The notes under the pieces are model-generated. The model was given only the letters and a program-made list of their open reading frames with translations. It made no database searches and was not told the DNA's origin. A DNA stretch of 64,000 nt from Pseudomonas alcaligenes (GTDB taxonomy: Bacteria; Pseudomonadota; Gammaproteobacteria; Pseudomonadales; Pseudomonadaceae). The stretch is from the NCBI RefSeq assembly GCF_014490745.1, contig NZ_LZEU01000001.1, forward strand, positions 4,677,501 through 4,741,500, in the 5' to 3' direction. Of the stretch, positions 10,873 through 19,050 are shown one piece after another. Position numbers and translations under genes: made by a program. Numbering within the stretch: the stretch's first letter is position 1; every line of letters begins with the position of its first letter.

Positions 10873-11807
10873 GCCTCGCCGGCCTCGCCGTACACCGCCT
10901 TGAGGATTGCCGCAGCGCCTTGCGCCAGCAGCTGCTCGGCGACCTGCACGCCGAGGGCTTCGGCGCTCTCCGCGCCGGCCCGCCCTTCGGCGCGCAGCAG
11001 CTGACCGCCGTCGGGCTGGCCGACCAGGCCGCGCAGCCACAGCTGCTCGTTCTCGAGCAGGGCGTAGCAGGCAATCGGTACCTGGCAGCCGCCGTTGAGG
11101 TGCTTGTTCAGGGCGCGCTCGGCAGTGACCCGCAGGGCGGTTTCGCGATGGTGCAGCGGCGCCAGTAGGGCGTGGACTTCACTGTCTGCCGTGCGGCACT
11201 CGATGCCCACGGCGCCCTGGCCACCGGCCGGCAGGCTGTCGTCGACGCTGATCGAGGCGCGGATGCGGTCGGCGAAGCCGAGGCGGATCAGGCCGGCGGC
11301 GGCGAGGATGATGGCGTCGTACTCGCCGGCATCCAGCTTGGCCAGGCGGGTATTGACGTTGCCACGCAGGAACTGGATTTTCAGATCAGGCCGGCGCGCC
11401 AGCAGCTGAGCCTGGCGGCGCAGGCTGGAAGTGCCAACCACGCTGCCGGCCGGCAGCGCGTCGAGGCTGGCATAGGTATTGGAGACGAAGGCATCACGCG
11501 GGTCTTCGCGCTCGCAGATGCAGAACAGGCCCAGGCCCGCGGGGAAGTCCATCGGCACATCCTTCATCGAATGCACGGCGATGTCGGCTTCGTTCTCCAG
11601 CAGGGCGGTTTCCAGCTCCTTGACGAACAGGCCCTTGCCACCGATTTTCGCCAGCGGCGCGTCGAGCAGCTTGTCGCCGCGGCTGACCATCGGCACCAGG
11701 CTGACGATCAGACCGGGATGGGCCTCTTCCAGGCGAGCTTTGACGTATTCGGCCTGCCACAGGGCCAGGGCGCTCTTGCGAGTGGCGATGCGAATTTCGC
11801 GGGACAT
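10869..11807 (-). CDS. hemC: Porphobilinogen deaminase (hydroxymethylbilane synthase)
   Basis: A 312-residue enzyme that joins four porphobilinogen units on a covalently bound dipyrromethane cofactor. Conserved elements are [18 protein letters not shown] at the start, [32 protein letters not shown], and NGGCQVPIA, which carries the cofactor-binding Cys. The start is set at the ATG at 11807 because GGAA lies six bases upstream; an ATG six bases earlier is also in frame. It heads hemC-hemD-hemX-hemY, all on the minus strand. Confidence 0.95.
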   Translation of the reverse strand: MSREIRIATRKSALALWQAEYVKARLEEAHPGLIVSLVPMVSRGDKLLDAPLAKIGGKGLFVKELETALLENEADIAVHSMKDVPMDFPAGLGLFCICEREDPRDAFVSNTYASLDALPAGSVVGTSSLRRQAQLLARRPDLKIQFLRGNVNTRLAKLDAGEYDAIILAAAGLIRLGFADRIRASISVDDSLPAGGQGAVGIECRTADSEVHALLAPLHHRETALRVTAERALNKHLNGGCQVPIACYALLENEQLWLRGLVGQPDGGQLLRAEGRAGAESAEALGVQVAEQLLAQGAAAILKAVYGEAGEA

Positions 11808-11877
11808 GATCATTTCCGGAAACAGAACTGCCGGGAATGATAACAGGCCGGGAGGGCTCGGGTCGGTGCGGGATTGC

Positions 11878-11899
11878 CGCGCCCCGGAGCCGGGGCGCG
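11878..11899 (-). terminator. GC-rich palindrome downstream of algR
   Basis: A ten-base-pair perfect palindrome (CGCGCCCCGG, AG centre, CCGGGGCGCG) nine bases past the algR stop and ~70 bases before the hemC start. There is no T-run, so termination here is only a guess. It may instead be an attenuating or 3'-stabilising hairpin between algR and the hem genes. Confidence 0.4.
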
Positions 11900-11907
11900 A
11901 TGGCGGC

Positions 11908-12657
11908 CTACAGGTTGTGCATCAGCTTGCGCACGCCGGCGACGTGGCGGCGGCTGACGGTCAGGGCCTCGCCGCCCATGCCCTTGAGGAACAGCTGGAA
12001 GTGGCCCAGCGGGGTGCGCTGCAGGCGCTCGATGCGCTCGCGGGCGACCAGGGCGTTGCGGTGGATGCGCACGAAGCGCTCACCGAATTCGTCTTCCAGC
12101 GCCTTCAGCGGCTCGTCCAGCAGCACTTCGCCGCCCTCGTGGCGCAGGGTCACGTACTTGTGGTCGGCAATGAAGAAGATCACCTGCTCCAGCGGAATCA
12201 GCTCGATGCCTTTGCGCGTGCGCGCACTGATATGGCTGCGCGGGCCGCCGCTGCCATTGGCCGCGGCCGGGCGGGTCAGGGCGGCGAGCTGCACGCGGTT
12301 GGGCCGCTCGGCCTTCTTCAGCGCCTCGGCCAGGGACTCCGGGCGCACCGGCTTGACCAGGTAACCGACCGCGCTGACCTGGAAGGCCTCCAGGGCGAAC
12401 TCGTCATGGGCGGTGCAGAAGATCACCGCCGGCGGCGCCTCGCGCTCGCACAGCTTGGCCGCCACCTGCAGGCCATCGAGGCCGGGCATGCGGATGTCCA
12501 GCAGCACCACGTCGGGACGCAGGCTGTCGATCAGGGCCAGGGCCTCTTCACCATTGCTAGCCGCGGGCTCGAGGACACGATAACCCTCGAGATCGCCAAC
12601 CAGTCGGCTGAGGCGCTCGCGGGCAAGGGGTTCGTCATCGACGATCAGCACATTCAT
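11908..12657 (-). CDS. algR: AlgR LytTR-type response regulator
   Basis: A 249-residue regulator. The receiver domain spans residues 1 to ~120, with acidic pocket DDE at 7-9, phospho-acceptor Asp in [15 protein letters not shown], and the conserved TAHDEF and KPVRPESL motifs. The C-terminal half is a LytTR DNA-binding domain ([37 protein letters not shown]). In P. aeruginosa AlgR activates algD, twitching-motility and rhamnolipid genes. Its start overlaps the algZ stop by four bases (ATGA). An upstream in-frame Met is rejected because [10 protein letters not shown] is the canonical receiver beginning. Confidence 0.95.
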   Translation of the reverse strand: MNVLIVDDEPLARERLSRLVGDLEGYRVLEPAASNGEEALALIDSLRPDVVLLDIRMPGLDGLQVAAKLCEREAPPAVIFCTAHDEFALEAFQVSAVGYLVKPVRPESLAEALKKAERPNRVQLAALTRPAAANGSGGPRSHISARTRKGIELIPLEQVIFFIADHKYVTLRHEGGEVLLDEPLKALEDEFGERFVRIHRNALVARERIERLQRTPLGHFQLFLKGMGGEALTVSRRHVAGVRKLMHNL

Positions 12658-13736
12658 ATTGCTCTGGCTTCCTGCGTGAGTCTCGCACAAGGATAGCGTA
12701 GACAGGTGAAGTGGCGCCCGTCACGGCGATCCACGCTGAGACTAGCCCGCGGCCCGAAAAGTGCCGCCAGGCGCGCATCAATGTTCACCAATGCCTGATG
12801 GGTGCCACGCGACGGCTGCTGCTCGGCGCCCGCCTCATAGGGATTGCTCACACAGAGCTGGAATACCCCATCCGCATACTGCGCCTCGACCCGCACCAGA
12901 CCACCTTCGATGCGCGGCTGGATGCCATAGATCAGGGCATTCTCCAGCAGCGGCTGCAAAGTCAGTTGCGGAATCGGCAAATCATCCGGTACTGCGTCCA
13001 CCTGCCAATCCAACTGTAGCCGTTCGCCGAGCCGATAGTGCTCGATCGACAGATATCGTTTGGCCAGCTCCAGTTCCTCGCGCCAGGGCACCAGGGTGCC
13101 GGGCTTGGCCAGGCTGGCGCGGAACAGGTCGGAAAGATCGAGCACCGCCTGCTCGGCCTTGTTGGGATCGACCACCACCAGGCTGGCGATGCTGTTCAGG
13201 CTGTTGAACAGGAAATGCGGGCGAATGCGCGCCTGCAGCGACTCGATGCGCGCCCTGAGTTCGGCCTGCTGCTGTCGGCGCCACTGGCTCTGCAGGTAGA
13301 AATAGCGCAGCAGCAGGGCCGACATGATCAGCGCGATCAGCCCGTGACGCAGGTACAGGTTGACCTCGCCGTCGCGCGGCAGCGGCCCGCCCAGGTCGTA
13401 ATAGTCGGCTACCGCCGTGCAGGCCAGGGCCAGGGCCACCACCAGGGCGCAGCACAGACAGCCGGCCAGCGCCGCACGCAGGCGCGCCAGCCACGGCCGC
13501 AGGCGACACAGCAGGGCGGCGGACAGCAGCACGATCCACTGCACGAACAGCGAGGTCAGGGCCAGGCGTACCCAGTTGAAGCCCGGTAGCATCGGCTCGG
13601 CCAGCACCAGTACCAGCACCAGCAGCTCGGCCAGCAGCACCATGCTCAGCAGGGCCTCGGGCAGGCACAGTTCCGGCAGGAAGAAGTCGTCGTCCTGGGC
13701 GAGCAGGCGCCCTTTGTTGAACCATTCGATACGCAT
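12654..13736 (-). CDS. algZ: AlgZ/FimS sensor histidine kinase
   Basis: A 360-residue LytS-type sensor. The N-terminal half holds several transmembrane helices (for example [17 protein letters not shown] and [14 protein letters not shown]). The His_kinase domain has the motif [15 protein letters not shown], where the His is the predicted phosphorylation site. The C-terminal ATPase region is abbreviated ([17 protein letters not shown]), as in the LytS/FimS family. It partners AlgR, with which it overlaps by four bases. It is transcribed away from argH across 217 bases that should contain both promoters. Confidence 0.93.
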   Translation of the reverse strand: MRIEWFNKGRLLAQDDDFFLPELCLPEALLSMVLLAELLVLVLVLAEPMLPGFNWVRLALTSLFVQWIVLLSAALLCRLRPWLARLRAALAGCLCCALVVALALACTAVADYYDLGGPLPRDGEVNLYLRHGLIALIMSALLLRYFYLQSQWRRQQQAELRARIESLQARIRPHFLFNSLNSIASLVVVDPNKAEQAVLDLSDLFRASLAKPGTLVPWREELELAKRYLSIEHYRLGERLQLDWQVDAVPDDLPIPQLTLQPLLENALIYGIQPRIEGGLVRVEAQYADGVFQLCVSNPYEAGAEQQPSRGTHQALVNIDARLAALFGPRASLSVDRRDGRHFTCLRYPCARLTQEARAI

Positions 13737-13953
13737 CCGGGCAGTTTCCTTGTGCGCCCCGCAGCCGGCAAGCCAGAGCGCTCCGGCCGGGCTAAATGAG
13801 TGGCCAAAGGGTCATCTGGACAGCAAAAGTGTGAGCCCGGCGACAATTTGCCGCCGGCCCTTACGGTCACCGGTTTTGCCGGCAACGCTGTTATTATCGG
13901 CACACTTTGTCCGATCCGCAGGCGCCGCGCCTGCCTTGTCCGCGAGTTCTGCC

Positions 13954-15348
13954 ATGAGCCTTGAGAAGACCAACCAGTCCTGGGGCGGCCGCTTCAGCGA
14001 GCCAGTCGACGCCTTCGTCGCCCGCTTCACCGCCTCCGTCGAGTTCGACAAGCGCCTCTATCGCCACGACATCATGGGCTCCATCGCCCATGCCACCATG
14101 CTGGCCAAGGTCGGCGTGCTGACGGCCGAGGAGCGCGACGCCATCGAGGCGGGCCTCAAGCAGATCCAGGCCGAGATCGAAGCCGGCCAGTTCGACTGGC
14201 GCGTCGACCTGGAAGACGTGCACATGAACATCGAGGCACGCCTGACCGACCGCATCGGCGTCACCGGCAAGAAGCTGCACACCGGCCGCTCGCGCAACGA
14301 CCAGGTGGCCACCGATATCCGCCTGTGGCTGCGCGACGAGATCGACCTGATCCTCGCCGAAGTCACCCGCCTGCAGCAGGGCCTGCTCGGCCTGGCCGAG
14401 GCCGAAGCCGACACCATCATGCCCGGCTTCACCCACCTGCAGACCGCCCAGCCGGTGACCTTCGGCCATCACCTCTTGGCCTGGTTCGAGATGCTGTCGC
14501 GCGACTACGAGCGCCTGGTCGACTGCCGCAAGCGGGTCAACCGCATGCCGCTCGGCTCGGCCGCCCTGGCCGGCACCACCTACCCGATCGCCCGCGAAAT
14601 CACCGCCGAACTGCTGGGCTTCGACCAGGTCGGCGGCAACTCCCTGGATGGCGTGTCCGATCGCGACTTCGCCATCGAATTCTGCGCCGCCGCCTCCCTG
14701 GCGATGATGCACCTGTCGCGCTTCTCCGAAGAGCTGGTGCTGTGGACTTCGGCGCAGTTCCAGTTCATCGACCTGCCGGATCGCTTCTGCACCGGTTCCT
14801 CGATCATGCCGCAGAAGAAGAACCCGGACGTACCCGAGCTGGTACGCGGCAAGACCGGTCGCGTGTTCGGCGCCCTGACCGGCCTGCTGACCCTGATGAA
14901 GGGCCAGCCGCTGGCCTACAACAAGGACAACCAGGAAGACAAAGAGCCGCTGTTCGACGCCGCCGACACCCTGCGCGATTCGCTCCGTGCCTTCGCCGAC
15001 ATGGTGCCGGCGATCAAGCCCAAGCGCGAAATCATGCACGAGGCGGCCCGCCGCGGCTTCTCCACCGCCACCGACCTGGCCGACTACCTGGTACGCAAGG
15101 GTCTGCCCTTCCGTGACTGCCACGAGATCGTCGGCCACGCGGTGAAGTACGGCGTGCAGACCGGCAAGGATCTGGCCGAGATGAGCCTGGACGAACTGCG
15201 CCAGTTCAGCGACCAGATCGGCGACGACGTGTTCGCCGTGCTGACCCTGGAAGGCTCGGTCAACGCCCGCGACCATATTGGCGGCACTGCGCCGAACCAG
15301 GTACGCGCTGCCGTGGCACGCGGCAAGCAGCTGCTCGCCGGCCGCTGA
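13954..15348 (+). CDS. argH: Argininosuccinate lyase
   Basis: A 464-residue enzyme of the fumarase/aspartase superfamily that performs the last step of arginine synthesis (argininosuccinate to arginine plus fumarate). Family signatures include [19 protein letters not shown] at the start, [13 protein letters not shown] and the flexible signature loop [15 protein letters not shown] with the catalytic Ser. Length and ends match the family. The ATG at 13954 gives the usual [14 protein letters not shown] opening. The frame stays open far upstream, but that stretch is antisense to algZ and is not coding. Confidence 0.97.
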   Translation: MSLEKTNQSWGGRFSEPVDAFVARFTASVEFDKRLYRHDIMGSIAHATMLAKVGVLTAEERDAIEAGLKQIQAEIEAGQFDWRVDLEDVHMNIEARLTDRIGVTGKKLHTGRSRNDQVATDIRLWLRDEIDLILAEVTRLQQGLLGLAEAEADTIMPGFTHLQTAQPVTFGHHLLAWFEMLSRDYERLVDCRKRVNRMPLGSAALAGTTYPIAREITAELLGFDQVGGNSLDGVSDRDFAIEFCAAASLAMMHLSRFSEELVLWTSAQFQFIDLPDRFCTGSSIMPQKKNPDVPELVRGKTGRVFGALTGLLTLMKGQPLAYNKDNQEDKEPLFDAADTLRDSLRAFADMVPAIKPKREIMHEAARRGFSTATDLADYLVRKGLPFRDCHEIVGHAVKYGVQTGKDLAEMSLDELRQFSDQIGDDVFAVLTLEGSVNARDHIGGTAPNQVRAAVARGKQLLAGR

Positions 15349-15356
15349 CTCAGCTG

Positions 15357-15386
15357 ACGCCGGGCCGCCTGGGCCCGGCTCTTTCA
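15357..15386 (+). terminator. Intrinsic terminator after argH
   Basis: A GCCGGGCC/GGGCCCGGC stem lies ten bases beyond the argH stop, followed by TCTTTC. It lies just before the GNAT gene and likely reduces read-through into it. Confidence 0.55.
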
Positions 15387-15397
15387 AGGAAGAAACG

Positions 15398-15877
15398 ATG
15401 TCCCTGCATATCCGCCCCGCCAGCGCCGACGACGCCGCGCTGATCCTGCGCTTCATCACCGACCTGGCGATCTACGAGAAAGCCGAGCACGAGGTGAAGA
15501 CCGATGTCGCCGGCATCCGCGACAGCCTGTTCGGTGCCGATAGCACCACTCACGGTCTGATCTGTGAGCAGGACGGCGTGCCGATCGGCTTCGCCGTGTA
15601 CTTCTTCAGCTACTCGACCTGGCTGGGCAAGCACGGCATCTACCTGGAAGACCTCTACGTCAGCCCCGAACACCGCAAGCTCGGTGCCGGCAAGGCGCTG
15701 CTGCGCCATCTGGCCCAGCTGGCCGTGGCCAAGGGCTGCGGGCGCATGGAATGGGCGGTGCTGGACTGGAACACCCCGGCCATGGAGTTCTACGAAGCCT
15801 TCGGCGCCAAACCCAAGGATGACTGGATCAGCTACCGCCTCACCGGCCAGGCCCTGCTCGACTTCGCCGCCGGCTGA
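15398..15877 (+). CDS. GNAT family N-acetyltransferase
   Basis: A 159-residue protein with the GNAT fold. Motif A is LYVSPEHRKLGAGKALLRHLAQLA (the acetyl-CoA pyrophosphate loop is RKLGAGKAL), and the motif-B-like end is WNTPAMEFYEAFGAKP. It resembles diamine/spermidine-type acetyltransferases (ILRFITDLAIYEKAEHEVKT near the start), so a polyamine substrate is plausible but unproven. AAGGAAGAAACG precedes the ATG. Confidence 0.85.
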   Translation: MSLHIRPASADDAALILRFITDLAIYEKAEHEVKTDVAGIRDSLFGADSTTHGLICEQDGVPIGFAVYFFSYSTWLGKHGIYLEDLYVSPEHRKLGAGKALLRHLAQLAVAKGCGRMEWAVLDWNTPAMEFYEAFGAKPKDDWISYRLTGQALLDFAAG

Positions 15878-15972
15878 GCCACCCGCCACGACCGCCCGGC
15901 GCCCGCCACTTGGGGGCCGCGCGGCGCTCGGCTATGGTGAGCGCGACTTTCCGCCGTAGTCAGGCCGCCGCC

Positions 15973-16725
15973 ATGCGCATGCTGTTCGCCCTGCTTGCCC
16001 TGCTGTCTTCCGCCTTCGTCCTCGCCGCACCGCTGGCCATCCCCGCCACCAGCAGCTGGCACCTGCAGCTCAACGGCAGCCTGCAGACGCCCAACCGCCG
16101 GGTCTACGACATCGACCTGTACGACACGCCGAAGCAGACCATCGCCAACCTCAAGGCCCAGGGCCGCATCGTCATCTGCTACTTCAGCGCCGGTACCTGG
16201 GAAGACTGGCGTCCGGATGCCGCCAGCTACCCCAAGGCGGCGCTGGGCCAGGCCCTGCCGGAATGGCCGGGTGAACGCTGGCTGGACTACCGCCGCAGCG
16301 ACGTTCGCGCGCTGCTGGCCAAGCGCCTGGACAAGGCGCGCAACAAGGGCTGCGACGGCGTCGACCCGGACAATGTGGATGGCTATGCCAATGCCAACGG
16401 CCTCAAGCTGACTCGCGCCCAGCAGCTCGACTTCAACCGCTGGCTGGCCAGCGAGGCGCATCGGCGCAACCTCAGCGTCGGCCTGAAGAACGCCGTCGAA
16501 CTGCTGCCGCAGCTGGCCAGCCAGTTCGACTTCGCGGTCAACGAGAGCTGCTACCAGTACAACGAGTGCGCCGGCTACGCGTTGCTGCGCAGCCAGGGCA
16601 AGCCGGTATTCATCGCCGACTACCGCACCTACAGCGCTGCGCTGTGCAACCAGGCCAAGGCCGCAGGCTTTCGCCTGCAGTTCTTCCAGCTGGAACTCAG
16701 CGGCGTCGGCAAGCCCTGCCCCTGA
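15973..16725 (+). CDS. Endo alpha-1,4 polygalactosaminidase (GH114-like), exported
   Basis: A 250-residue protein with a signal peptide (MRMLFALLALLSSAFVLA). A GH114 TIM-barrel-type domain follows, with motifs WHLQLNGS, YDIDLYDTPKQTI, VICYFSAGTWEDWRPD, GCDGVDPDNVDGY and FAVNESCYQYNEC. Asp in GVDPDNVD and Glu in NESC are the likely catalytic acids. Known members cleave alpha-1,4-galactosamine polymers, so a role in remodelling exopolysaccharide is possible. The ATG at 15973 is chosen because it begins the signal peptide. The next gene starts from the opposite strand immediately after the stop. Confidence 0.85.
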   Translation: MRMLFALLALLSSAFVLAAPLAIPATSSWHLQLNGSLQTPNRRVYDIDLYDTPKQTIANLKAQGRIVICYFSAGTWEDWRPDAASYPKAALGQALPEWPGERWLDYRRSDVRALLAKRLDKARNKGCDGVDPDNVDGYANANGLKLTRAQQLDFNRWLASEAHRRNLSVGLKNAVELLPQLASQFDFAVNESCYQYNECAGYALLRSQGKPVFIADYRTYSAALCNQAKAAGFRLQFFQLELSGVGKPCP

Positions 16726-17385
16726 TCAGCCGCGGGCCTTGATGAAGGCCAGGAACTCGGCCATGCCGGCCTGCTTCTCGGCAGCCAGGGCCTGCACATG
16801 GGGGTTCTGCTCCAGCAGCTGGAACAACGCCCGGGCCGCCGGGAAGTCGGCCAGCAGGTCGAGGGCAAACAGCTTCTTGGCCACCACGCAGGCCAGATCC
16901 AGGCTGTAGAGGAAGTACAGGTCGGCCAGGCTGAACTGCTCGCCCGCCACATAGGGCGCGAACTTGCCGTGGCGCTTGAGGGTGGCGACCCCGGCCAGCA
17001 GATCGGCCTTGGCCTTGTCCTTGATCGCCGCATCGACCTGGCCGCCGAAGAACGCCTCCAGGTAGCAGCTGCGCGCCGGCAGCTCGATGTACAGCTCGAT
17101 CTCCTTCACCAGCGCACGCACCTGAGCCCGGGCGAAGGGCGCGGCCGGCAGCAGCGGGCGCCCTTCGCCGCGCTCTTCCAGGTAGTCGAGGATGGCGCTG
17201 GTCTCGCTGATGTAGCCCTGCTCGGTCTGCAGCACCGGCACCTTGCCGCGCGGGCTGATGGCGAGAAATTCCTCGCTCTGGTTGCCATGCACGGTGACCA
17301 CCTCGAAGGGCAGGCCCTTTTCCAGCAGGGCCAGCTTGACCATGTTGAAGTAGTTGCTGACGGCGAATCCATGGAGCTTGAGCAT
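16726..17385 (-). CDS. Glutathione S-transferase family protein
   Basis: A 219-residue protein with the two-domain GST fold. The thioredoxin-like N-terminal half contains MLKLHGFAVSNYFNMVKLALLEKG, the cis-Pro segment GKVPVLQTEQGYISET and SAILDYLEER. The C-terminal half is helical, with FSLADLYFLYSLDLA, the usual second-domain motif. Function is likely glutathione conjugation or reductase activity, with substrate unknown. It is convergent with the GH114 gene with no gap between the stops. Confidence 0.88.
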   Translation of the reverse strand: MLKLHGFAVSNYFNMVKLALLEKGLPFEVVTVHGNQSEEFLAISPRGKVPVLQTEQGYISETSAILDYLEERGEGRPLLPAAPFARAQVRALVKEIELYIELPARSCYLEAFFGGQVDAAIKDKAKADLLAGVATLKRHGKFAPYVAGEQFSLADLYFLYSLDLACVVAKKLFALDLLADFPAARALFQLLEQNPHVQALAAEKQAGMAEFLAFIKARG

Positions 17386-17518
17386 GAGTCTGTACCAGCG
17401 GCAGGGGAAACCACTGTTATAGCCGCAGCGGGGTCGGCCTGTCGCCTTATCAGCCGGCTGAATGTTCTGCTCCCGCCCGGCGTGGCACACTGCCGGCCTG
17501 CCATCGAGGAGCCGCGCC

Positions 17519-17794
17519 ATGAGCGAGCATGACGACAACGAAGAAGAAAACTTCGCCGAACAGACCCTGATCCAGGCCATCGAGAACCAGCTGGAGGCGG
17601 ACAGCCCGCCAGCGGCCAAGGCCACCTACAACAAGCTGACCCTGGTCGGCTACGAGCGCGAGGAAATCCTCCAGCTGATGGCCCTGGTGCTGGCCCACGA
17701 GATCGACGCCATGCTGCGCGCCGACCGCCCCTTCGACACGGCCTGGTACGAGCAGGCCCTGCGCGCACTGCCGGAGCTGCCCGAGGAAGACTGA
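17519..17794 (+). CDS. Conserved small acidic protein
   Basis: A 91-residue, strongly acidic soluble protein (MSEHDDNEEENFAEQTLIQAIENQLEAD...) with a mostly helical core (YNKLTLVGYEREEILQLMALVLAHEIDAML). No catalytic motif is visible. Such proteins are widespread in pseudomonads without assigned function. An earlier in-frame start exists, but the acidic N-terminus from 17519 is the natural beginning. Confidence 0.72.
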   Translation: MSEHDDNEEENFAEQTLIQAIENQLEADSPPAAKATYNKLTLVGYEREEILQLMALVLAHEIDAMLRADRPFDTAWYEQALRALPELPEED

Positions 17795-17873
17795 GGTTTA
17801 TTGACCGGGGTCTATTCCGTGCACGGCCATCACGCTGTTAAGTTGGCGTGACCAGCCGGTCGCAGGAGGCCCC

Positions 17874-18650
17874 TTGGACAAACCAGCATGCCGTCGGGCG
17901 CCGTTGTGGCTGCTGCTCGCCCTGCTTGGCCTGGGCCTGGCGCAGGCGGTTCGCGCCGACGAGATCTTCCGCATCGGCGCCGAAGACGACTGGTACCCCT
18001 TTACCGCCTATCGCGCCGGCCAGGTCGTCGGCCTGTCGGCCGATATCGTGCGCGCTGCCTTCGCCGCCAGCGACACCCGTATCGAGCTGCAACCCTACCC
18101 CTACTCGCGCTGCATGGAGCTGACCCGCACCGGCCAGCTGGCCGCCTGCTTCAACACCGCGCCGGATGCGCGCATCGCCGCCGAATACCGCCTGCCCAGC
18201 CAGCCGCTGTTCAGCGACGACATCCTGCTGTGGGCCAACCATGAGCTGGCCGCACCCGTCACCGACCTGGCCCAGCTGGCCAAACATAGGGTGGCGGTGA
18301 CCATCGGTTACGAATACGGCAGCGCCTTCGACAGCCTGCAGAACATCCAGCGCATTCCCGTGCGCCGCGACTACAACGGCTTCCTCATGCTGCAGCACGG
18401 CCGGGTCGACTTCACCGCCGCCTACCGGGGCACCGCCGAGAACCTGTTCCGCGAGCACCCGGAGCTGGCCGGGCAGTTCGCTCCGGTCGCCACCCTGCAC
18501 CAGCCGCAACTGTTCCTCAGCTTCTCGCGCTACCACCCGCAGGCCGAGCTGCTGCTGGAGCGCTTCGACCAGGGCATGCGGCGGATCAAGCACGACGGCC
18601 GCTACCAGCAGATCCTCCAGCAATGGCAGCAGCCGCAGGCGGCAGACTGA
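17874..18650 (+). CDS. Periplasmic solute-binding protein, family 3-like
   Basis: A 258-residue exported protein of the amino-acid-binding (SBP_bac_3) fold. It has a signal peptide (APLWLLLALLGLGLAQAVRA), then DDWYPFTAYRAGQVVGLSADIVRAAF, the ligand-lobe motif YPYSRCMELTRTGQLAACFNT, and LAQLAKHRVAVTIGYEYG. No permease or ATPase gene adjoins it, so it may act as a stand-alone sensor or partner a remote transporter. The start is an uncommon TTG at 17874, chosen because AGGAGG lies four bases upstream and no ATG precedes the signal peptide. Confidence 0.82.
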   Translation: MDKPACRRAPLWLLLALLGLGLAQAVRADEIFRIGAEDDWYPFTAYRAGQVVGLSADIVRAAFAASDTRIELQPYPYSRCMELTRTGQLAACFNTAPDARIAAEYRLPSQPLFSDDILLWANHELAAPVTDLAQLAKHRVAVTIGYEYGSAFDSLQNIQRIPVRRDYNGFLMLQHGRVDFTAAYRGTAENLFREHPELAGQFAPVATLHQPQLFLSFSRYHPQAELLLERFDQGMRRIKHDGRYQQILQQWQQPQAAD

Positions 18651-18700
18651 AAGCGTTTCACTACACTGCTGTAACCCCATAACAAGAAAGCGGAGTCCCC

Positions 18701-18943
18701 ATGGCCTACACCCCCGAACTGATCGCCGAGCTGGAAATCCTTGCCCTGTACAACCTGGACAACCACCTCGAAGGCCTCAAGGTGCACAACAACGCCACGC
18801 CCAAGTTCCAGGCCGCCATCGGCCGCCTGCACCACAAGGGCCTGGTCACCCAGGCCGACGGTGGCTACCTGACCAGCCTCGGCCTGGACGCCGCCGAGCA
18901 TGCCCAGGCCCTGCTCACCATTCTCAGCCCCCAGCCCGCCTGA
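18701..18943 (+). CDS. TIGR02647 family protein
   Basis: An 80-residue protein matching the uncharacterised TIGR02647 family: MAYTPELIAELEILALYNLDNHLEGLKVH and HHKGLVTQADGGYLTSLGLDAAEHAQALL. It resembles a winged-helix fragment, but no function is established. GAAAGCGGAG precedes the ATG. It is separated from cyaA by ~107 bases. Confidence 0.82.
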   Translation: MAYTPELIAELEILALYNLDNHLEGLKVHNNATPKFQAAIGRLHHKGLVTQADGGYLTSLGLDAAEHAQALLTILSPQPA

Positions 18944-19050
18944 GCCCGATCCTCAAGCACGGCGGCATGCAGGCCGATAAGCGGGACAGGAGACTGCCCC
19001 GCATGGGAGGCGGCTGGTAGTCTTGGCCCATCCCTCGGCTCGAGCAGTAC

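Noticed and set aside
13894..15459. Minus-strand open frame opposite argH
   Set aside because: Antisense to an intact argininosuccinate lyase, with no family match.
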